Positions 6,807-10,357 of a DNA stretch of 10,357 nucleotides are shown one piece after another. The DNA comes from Gammaproteobacteria bacterium (lineage in GTDB: Bacteria; Pseudomonadota; Gammaproteobacteria; UBA6429; Thiohalophilaceae), in NCBI GenBank assembly GCA_024639445.1, contig JAHEIJ010000061.1, positions 1 to 10,357 on the forward strand, written 5' to 3'. A model generated the notes under the pieces. It had not been told where the DNA came from, did not search any database, and saw nothing but the letters and a program-made list of their open reading frames with translations. A program made the position numbers and the translations under genes. The stretch's first letter is position 1; every line of letters begins with the position of its first letter.

Positions 6807-7667
6807 ATGTCTGGATTACAGTTTGATTTACATACCCATTCTACCGCCTCAGATGGCTCGCTTGCCCCTGCCGAGTTGGTGCAGCGTGCGGCTGCCTGTG
6901 GCATTGGGGTGCTGGCGCTGACCGATCACGACCAGACTGCGGGCTTGTCCGAGGCGGCCAGGGCTGCACGTGAGGCGGGTATTGAATTTGTACCCGGAAT
7001 TGAGCTCTCCGTCACCTGGTCTCACCAGACGTTTCATATTGTCGGACTGGGGATTGATCCCGGCTGTGCTTCGCTGCAGGCGGGAATCGAGCGCATCAGT
7101 GCATTTCGTCACTGGCGGGCCGAGGAAATTGACCGCCGCCTGGCAAAAAAAGGGATTCATGGTGCGCTCGATGGTGCCCGCGGCTATGCCAAGGGGGCGA
7201 TCCTGAGTCGGACCCACTTCGCCCATTATCTGGTCGCGCAGGGGCATGCTCGGGATCTGCGCCAGGTGTTCAAGCGCTTTCTGGTCAGGAACAAGCCGGG
7301 CTACGTGCCGGGCGAGTGGGCCAGTCTGGAGGACGGTCTGGCCTGGATTCAGGAAGCGGGTGGGCTGGCAGTCATTGCGCATCCAGCTCGCTATAAAATC
7401 AGTGCCACTCGGCTGCGTCAGTTGCTGAAGGAATTCCGGGAACTCGGGGGAGTGGGATTGGAAGTCGTGTCCGGCAGCCACAGCCGCGATGACATCATCA
7501 GCATGGCCAACCTGAGTCGTCGGCACGACCTGGTGGCTTCTGCCGGTTCGGATTACCACGGACCGGAAAACCCCTATCTGGGTCTTGGTCGCTTGCCCAC
7601 ATTACCGGCGGAATGTCAGCCGGTATGGGAGCACCCGGACTGGGGTGTCACGCACAACCTGGGGTAA
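6807..7667 (+). CDS. rnm: RNase AM, PHP-domain 5'-3' exoribonuclease / 3',5'-nucleoside bisphosphate phosphatase (YciV family)
   Basis: A cytoplasmic metal-dependent hydrolase. In E. coli the family member YciV (RNase AM) trims the 5' ends of 16S, 23S and 5S rRNA and also cleaves 3',5'-bisphosphonucleotides such as pAp. The 286 residues are close to the E. coli length (293). The metal ligands expected for a PHP domain are all visible: HTH with H9 and H11 and D16 in DLHTHSTASDG, D40 and H41 in LTDHD, E66 in PGIELS, H77 in FHIVG, H137 in SRTHFA, H192 in IAHPARY, and D249 and H251 in GSDYH. The family insert lies between about 95 and 185. ATG 6807 starts directly at the DLHTH strand, with no Shine-Dalgarno sequence. 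The next gene, yciO, begins 7 nt after the stop, so the two form a unit. This gene and yciO are visibly richer in GC than yciB. Confidence 0.92.
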   Translation: MSGLQFDLHTHSTASDGSLAPAELVQRAAACGIGVLALTDHDQTAGLSEAARAAREAGIEFVPGIELSVTWSHQTFHIVGLGIDPGCASLQAGIERISAFRHWRAEEIDRRLAKKGIHGALDGARGYAKGAILSRTHFAHYLVAQGHARDLRQVFKRFLVRNKPGYVPGEWASLEDGLAWIQEAGGLAVIAHPARYKISATRLRQLLKEFRELGGVGLEVVSGSHSRDDIISMANLSRRHDLVASAGSDYHGPENPYLGLGRLPTLPAECQPVWEHPDWGVTHNLG

Positions 7668-7674
7668 AGCCGGC

Positions 7675-8298
7675 ATGAGCCAGTATTTTCATGTCCATCC
7701 GGACAACCCTCAAGGTCGGTTGATCCACCAGGCGGTGGAAATGGTGCGCCAGGGTGCGGTGATCGCTTATCCCACCGACTCGGCCTATGCCCTGGGATGC
7801 CATATCGGAGACAAGAAAGCGCTGGACCGGATTCGGCGCATACGCGAGGTGGGGGACAAGCATAATTTTACCCTGGTTTGTCGAGACCTGTCGGAACTAT
7901 CCAGCTATGCGAAGGTAGACAACGCGGCCTACCGCCTGCTGAATGCACACACGCCGGGGCCCTATACTTTTATTTTACCGGCAACCCGGGAAGTCCCGCG
8001 GCGCCTGCTGCACCCGAAGCGCCGCACCATTGGCCTGCGGGTTCCAGATAACCACATCACCCAGGCCTTGCTGAGTGAATTAGGTGAACCCCTGATGAGC
8101 AGCACCCTGATTTTGCCGGGCCAGGATATGCCCATGACAGAGGCCGATGAGATTCGGGAGGTGCTCGAGCACCAACTGGACCTGGTGATTGACGGCGGTC
8201 ACTGCGACATTAATCCGTCAACGGTGGTGGATCTGACGGGGGATCAACCTAAGGTGACGCGAGTGGGGAAGGGTGATCCGACCCCATTTGAGCGCTAA
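7675..8298 (+). CDS. yciO: YciO, Sua5/YciO/YrdC (TsaC-like) family protein
   Basis: A 207-residue protein of the Sua5/YciO/YrdC family, whose TsaC members make threonylcarbamoyl-AMP for the t6A modification of tRNA. This copy matches the YciO branch almost from end to end as I remember the E. coli protein: start SQYFHVHPDNPQGRL, then YPTDSAYALGC (32-42), HNFTLVCRDLSELSSY (63-78), PGPYTFILPAT, VPRRLLHPKRRTIGLRVP and a C-terminal STVVDLTGD...VGKGDPTPF. Whether YciO itself takes part in t6A synthesis is not settled; it lacks the C-terminal Sua5 domain and is distinct from TsaC. ATG 7675 is chosen over an open frame extending back into rnm because it begins the conserved SQYF start; GGGG at 7661-7664 lies upstream, at the rnm stop. 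Probably co-transcribed with rnm, a neighbour also tied to RNA metabolism. Confidence 0.94.
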   Translation: MSQYFHVHPDNPQGRLIHQAVEMVRQGAVIAYPTDSAYALGCHIGDKKALDRIRRIREVGDKHNFTLVCRDLSELSSYAKVDNAAYRLLNAHTPGPYTFILPATREVPRRLLHPKRRTIGLRVPDNHITQALLSELGEPLMSSTLILPGQDMPMTEADEIREVLEHQLDLVIDGGHCDINPSTVVDLTGDQPKVTRVGKGDPTPFER

Positions 8299-8328
8299 TA
8301 GTCGCTCGAGCCGGAATGGGAATCAGGG

Positions 8329-8334
8329 TATAAT
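8329..8334 (+). promoter_or_regulatory. Promoter -10 box (TATAAT) of trpS
   Basis: A perfect TATAAT hexamer 125 nt before the trpS start codon. The hexamer 17 nt upstream (8306-8311, TCGAGC) matches the -35 consensus at only three of six positions, so activation or a weak -35 is implied. Expected start site is about 8341, giving a leader of about 118 nt. The first bases of the dyad at 8333-8364 overlap this box. Confidence 0.6.
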
Positions 8335-8364
8335 TCATGAAACAGCCGGAAGCGCTGTATGAAT
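8333..8364. repeat. Inverted repeat over the trpS transcription start
   Basis: The arms ATTCAT + ACAGC (8333-8338 and 8342-8346) and GCTGT + ATGAAT (8354-8364) are exact reverse complements over 11 bp, interrupted only by GAA (8339-8341) in the left arm; the centre CGGAAGC is 7 nt. Because it starts inside the -10 box and spans the predicted start site, only the inner 5-bp stem would be in the RNA. It is better seen as a possible DNA operator than as an RNA hairpin. Confidence 0.5.
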
Positions 8365-8380
8365 AAATCTAACTAAAGTG

Positions 8381-8410
8381 TAGCTACCACATATTAGATA
8401 GCTGCCACAT
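8381..8410 (+). repeat. Direct repeat in the trpS leader, followed by a small dyad
   Basis: TAGCTACCACAT (8381-8392) recurs as TAGCTGCCACAT (8399-8410), 11 of 12 identical with an 18-bp period. The second copy runs into a perfect dyad TGCCA-CAT-TGGCA (8403-8415). Together with the inverted repeat at 8333-8364, the 160-bp gap between yciO and trpS holds three short repeated elements. No T-box, tRNA-like fold or Trp-codon leader peptide was seen. Confidence 0.5.
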
Positions 8411-8447
8411 TGGCATGACCAGTTTCGAATCTGATGTTTTAATTTCC

Positions 8448-8452
8448 GGGAG
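8448..8452 (+). promoter_or_regulatory. Ribosome binding site that fixes the TTG start of trpS
   Basis: GGGAG (8448-8452) is followed after 6 nt by TTG (8459-8461). No ATG or GTG in frame is closer. The first in-frame ATG (codon 13) would cut off the strand leading into the HLGH motif, so TTG initiation is the best reading. Confidence 0.75.
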
Positions 8453-8458
8453 ATCCCA

Positions 8459-9673
8459 TTGAGTTCTTTACCTAAGCAGCAGCGTGTGCTGTCCGGCATG
8501 CGCCCGACTGGTGCATTACATCTTGGCCATTATCACGGTGTCCTGAAAAACTGGATCAAGCTTCAGCACGAGTACGAATGCTATTTCTTTGCTGCCGACT
8601 GGCACGCGCTCACGACCCATTACGAAGATCCCCAAATACTGGAACAGAGTGTCTGGGATATGGTGATTGACTGGCTGGCGGTGGGGGTCAATCCCGGTTC
8701 GGCCACACTGTTTATCCAGTCACGGGTGCCGGAACATGCCGAGCTGCACCTGCTGCTGTCAATGATCACGCCCCTGGGTTGGCTGGAACGTGTCCCCAGC
8801 TATAAGGATCAGCAGGAAAAGCTCAAGGAGCGGGACCTCGCTACCTACGGGTTTCTGGGTTACCCCTTGCTGCAGAGTGCCGATATCCTGGTGTACAAGG
8901 CCGGTCTGGTGCCAGTGGGGGAGGATCAGGTCGCTCACGTGGAAATGACCCGGGAGGTCGCGCGACGCTTTAATCACATCTATGGCCGGGAAGTGGGTTT
9001 CGAGGACAAGGTGGAAGCCGCCATTAAAAAAATGGGCAAGAAAAATGCCAAACTTTACAACGAGCTACGTCGGAAATACCAGGAACAGGGCGATGATGAG
9101 GCGCTGCAAACGGGACAGGCTTTGCTGGAGAACCAGCAGAATATTACGCTCGGGGACAAGGAACGGCTGTTAGGTTACCTGGAAGGCAGTGGCCGCATTA
9201 TCCTGCCAGAGCCCGACGCCTTGTTAACCCCGGCTTCCAAAATGCCGGGGCTGGATGGTCAGAAAATGTCCAAGTCATATGCTAATACCATCGCATTACG
9301 CGAAGATCCCCACCAGGTTGCCCAAAAACTCCGCAAGATGCCGACCGATCCCGCCAGAGTAAGGCGTTCTGATCCGGGCGATCCGGAAAAGTGTCCTGTG
9401 TGGAAACTGCATCAGGTATACTCCAATGATGAGGTCCGCGCCTGGGTTCAGGAAGGGTGTCGTAGTGCCGGAATAGGCTGCCTTGATTGCAAAGGACCAA
9501 TTATTGATGCCATTCAGGCGGAACTGGTCCCGATCCATGAACGTGCCCAGGAATATGAAAAAGATCTCGGCCTGGTTAGAAAAATAATACATGAAGGTAA
9601 TGACAAGGCTCGCGAAGTGGCGCGCCAGACATTAACCGAAGTCCGACAGGCCATGGGATTGGAATACCGCTAG
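8459..9673 (+). CDS. trpS: Tryptophanyl-tRNA synthetase with probable Fe-S cluster motif
   Basis: Class I synthetase charging tRNA-Trp with tryptophan using ATP. It has 404 residues against 334 in E. coli. Seen: the Rossmann domain with HLGH (21-24, the HIGH motif) after SGMRPTGAL; AADWHAL (46-51); the ITPLGWLERVPSYKDQ dimer-interface segment (103-118); GYPLLQSADILVYKA and VPVGEDQVAHVEMTRE (151-166); and KMSKS (269-273). Between FNHIYG and ILPEP (about 177-250) lies an insertion of roughly 65 charged, helical residues. In the C-terminal anticodon-binding domain C312, C334, C341 and C344 form C-x21-C-x6-C-x2-C, very like the [4Fe-4S] motif of Thermotoga maritima TrpRS (C-x22-C-x6-C-x2-C). Start is TTG behind a good ribosome site. 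The gene has its own promoter and structured leader; scpA follows 18 nt later, probably in the same transcript. Confidence 0.97.
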   Translation: MSSLPKQQRVLSGMRPTGALHLGHYHGVLKNWIKLQHEYECYFFAADWHALTTHYEDPQILEQSVWDMVIDWLAVGVNPGSATLFIQSRVPEHAELHLLLSMITPLGWLERVPSYKDQQEKLKERDLATYGFLGYPLLQSADILVYKAGLVPVGEDQVAHVEMTREVARRFNHIYGREVGFEDKVEAAIKKMGKKNAKLYNELRRKYQEQGDDEALQTGQALLENQQNITLGDKERLLGYLEGSGRIILPEPDALLTPASKMPGLDGQKMSKSYANTIALREDPHQVAQKLRKMPTDPARVRRSDPGDPEKCPVWKLHQVYSNDEVRAWVQEGCRSAGIGCLDCKGPIIDAIQAELVPIHERAQEYEKDLGLVRKIIHEGNDKAREVARQTLTEVRQAMGLEYR

Positions 9674-9691
9674 ACGGAACAGCTTAAATTT

Positions 9692-10357
9692 ATGAGTTCG
9701 ACAGACGAAATAGCTACTCCGCAGCAGGAGGAGATGCCGTTTGCCATTGTGCGAGGCACTGCGGTTACCACGCTGCCGAAAGATCTGTACATTCCACCGG
9801 ATGCCCTGGAAGTCTTTTTGGCCGAGACCTTTGCTGGTCCGCTGGATCTTCTACTGTATCTGATCAAACGTCAGAATCTGGACGTTCTGGATTTACCGAT
9901 TGCTGAAATCACTCGTCAGTACATGGAATATGTGGAACTGATGAAGGATATGCAATTGGAATTGGCCGGGGAGTATCTGGTGATGGCGGCGATGCTGGCC
10001 GAAATCAAATCCCGTATGTTGTTGCCGCGCCCCGCACATGACGCTGAGGAAGAGGGCGATCCGCGCGCGGAACTGGTTCGTCGCTTGCAGGAATATGAGC
10101 GTTATAAACAGGCTGCGGAAGATATCGATGATTTGCCACGAGTTGGACGCGATATTTTTCCGGCTGAAGTGGCACCGCCGGATCTCAAGGTAGTGCGAGT
10201 GCCACCCAAGGTGGAATTGAATGATGTCCTGACTGCCTTTAAGGAGGTTATGCAGCGCGCTGCCATGTATGAACACCACCACATCCAGATGGAACCACTC
10301 TCAGTGCGGGAACGCATGTCGATTGTACTAAGTAGTGTGGCCGCGGATCATTTCACT
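9692..10357 (+). CDS. scpA: Segregation and condensation protein A, N-terminal part (3' end outside window)
   Basis: ScpA is the kleisin that bridges the two heads of SMC and binds ScpB. The 222 codons present run in frame to the last base without a stop. Family hallmarks: FAGPLDLLLYLIKRQNLDV (about 48-66), LPIAEITRQYMEYVE, the SMC-neck-binding helix LELAGEYLVMAAMLAEIKS with MLLPRP, then PRAELVRRLQEYERYKQAAE and the linker to the C-terminal winged helix. An N-terminal extension of about 40 residues (MSSTDEIATPQQEEM onward) precedes the core, as in other proteobacterial ScpA. ATG 9692 has only a weak, distant GGAA; an internal ATG at 9734 directly follows AGGAGG but is too close to it, so the start is not certain. 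scpB is expected just beyond the window. It lies 18 nt after trpS. Confidence 0.95.
   Translation, partial: MSSTDEIATPQQEEMPFAIVRGTAVTTLPKDLYIPPDALEVFLAETFAGPLDLLLYLIKRQNLDVLDLPIAEITRQYMEYVELMKDMQLELAGEYLVMAAMLAEIKSRMLLPRPAHDAEEEGDPRAELVRRLQEYERYKQAAEDIDDLPRVGRDIFPAEVAPPDLKVVRVPPKVELNDVLTAFKEVMQRAAMYEHHHIQMEPLSVRERMSIVLSSVAADHFT

Noticed and set aside
6849..7559. 236-codon open frame on the minus strand inside rnm
   Set aside because: It covers the metal-binding core of rnm in antisense; long reverse frames are expected in GC-rich genes and the translation shows no recognisable domain.
8337..8366. Nine-codon frame MKQPEALYE as a trpS leader peptide
   Set aside because: It begins before the predicted transcription start, has no ribosome site and contains no Trp codon, so it does not fit an attenuation leader.
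1..10357. Search for insertion sequences, CRISPR, tRNA or rRNA genes, toxin-antitoxin or defence genes
   Set aside because: No transposase, long terminal inverted repeats, regularly spaced repeats, tRNA-like folds or defence-type domains were seen; nearly all the sequence is explained by housekeeping genes.

Overview
The window reads as ordinary, densely coded chromosome of a gammaproteobacterium. The evidence is a ZipA gene (ZipA is largely confined to Gammaproteobacteria), the order smc-zipA-ligA, a YciO protein very close to the enterobacterial one, and a yciB/yciI/rnm/yciO neighbourhood. I cannot name the genus. No mobile element, CRISPR array, rRNA or tRNA was seen.

Layout. (1) Positions 1-4024, plus strand: the 3' end of smc, then zipA, ligA and a small SYLF-domain lipoprotein gene. 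This block covers chromosome organisation, division and DNA ligation. (2) A perfect 12-bp hairpin flanked by A/T runs (4069-4107) lies between convergent genes and should terminate both strands. (3) Positions 4119-6703, minus strand, transcribed right to left: an acidic protein I do not recognise, yciB, yciI and a secreted parvulin-type prolyl isomerase. Gaps are 15, 1 and 37 nt, so this is probably one envelope-related operon. (4) A 103-bp divergent intergenic region (6704-6806). (5) Positions 6807-10357, plus strand: rnm (RNase AM, PHP family) and yciO 7 nt apart, then a 160-bp structured leader with its own promoter, trpS, and the 5' part of scpA running off the window.

The two ends are functionally linked. 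SMC (left edge) and ScpA (right edge) belong to the same condensin complex, so about 9 kb separates the ATPase from its kleisin, with FtsZ-anchoring zipA and septation-linked yciB in between.

The most notable observations: the tryptophanyl-tRNA synthetase carries a four-cysteine motif (C-x21-C-x6-C-x2-C) nearly identical to the [4Fe-4S] motif known from Thermotoga maritima TrpRS, plus an insertion of about 65 residues before KMSKS; trpS starts at TTG behind a leader with two dyads and a direct repeat; rnm may be transcribed as a leaderless mRNA; YciB has an insertion of about 40 residues with two cysteines in a probable periplasmic loop. I found no evidence of a wholly new system; most of the window is housekeeping genes with these local peculiarities.
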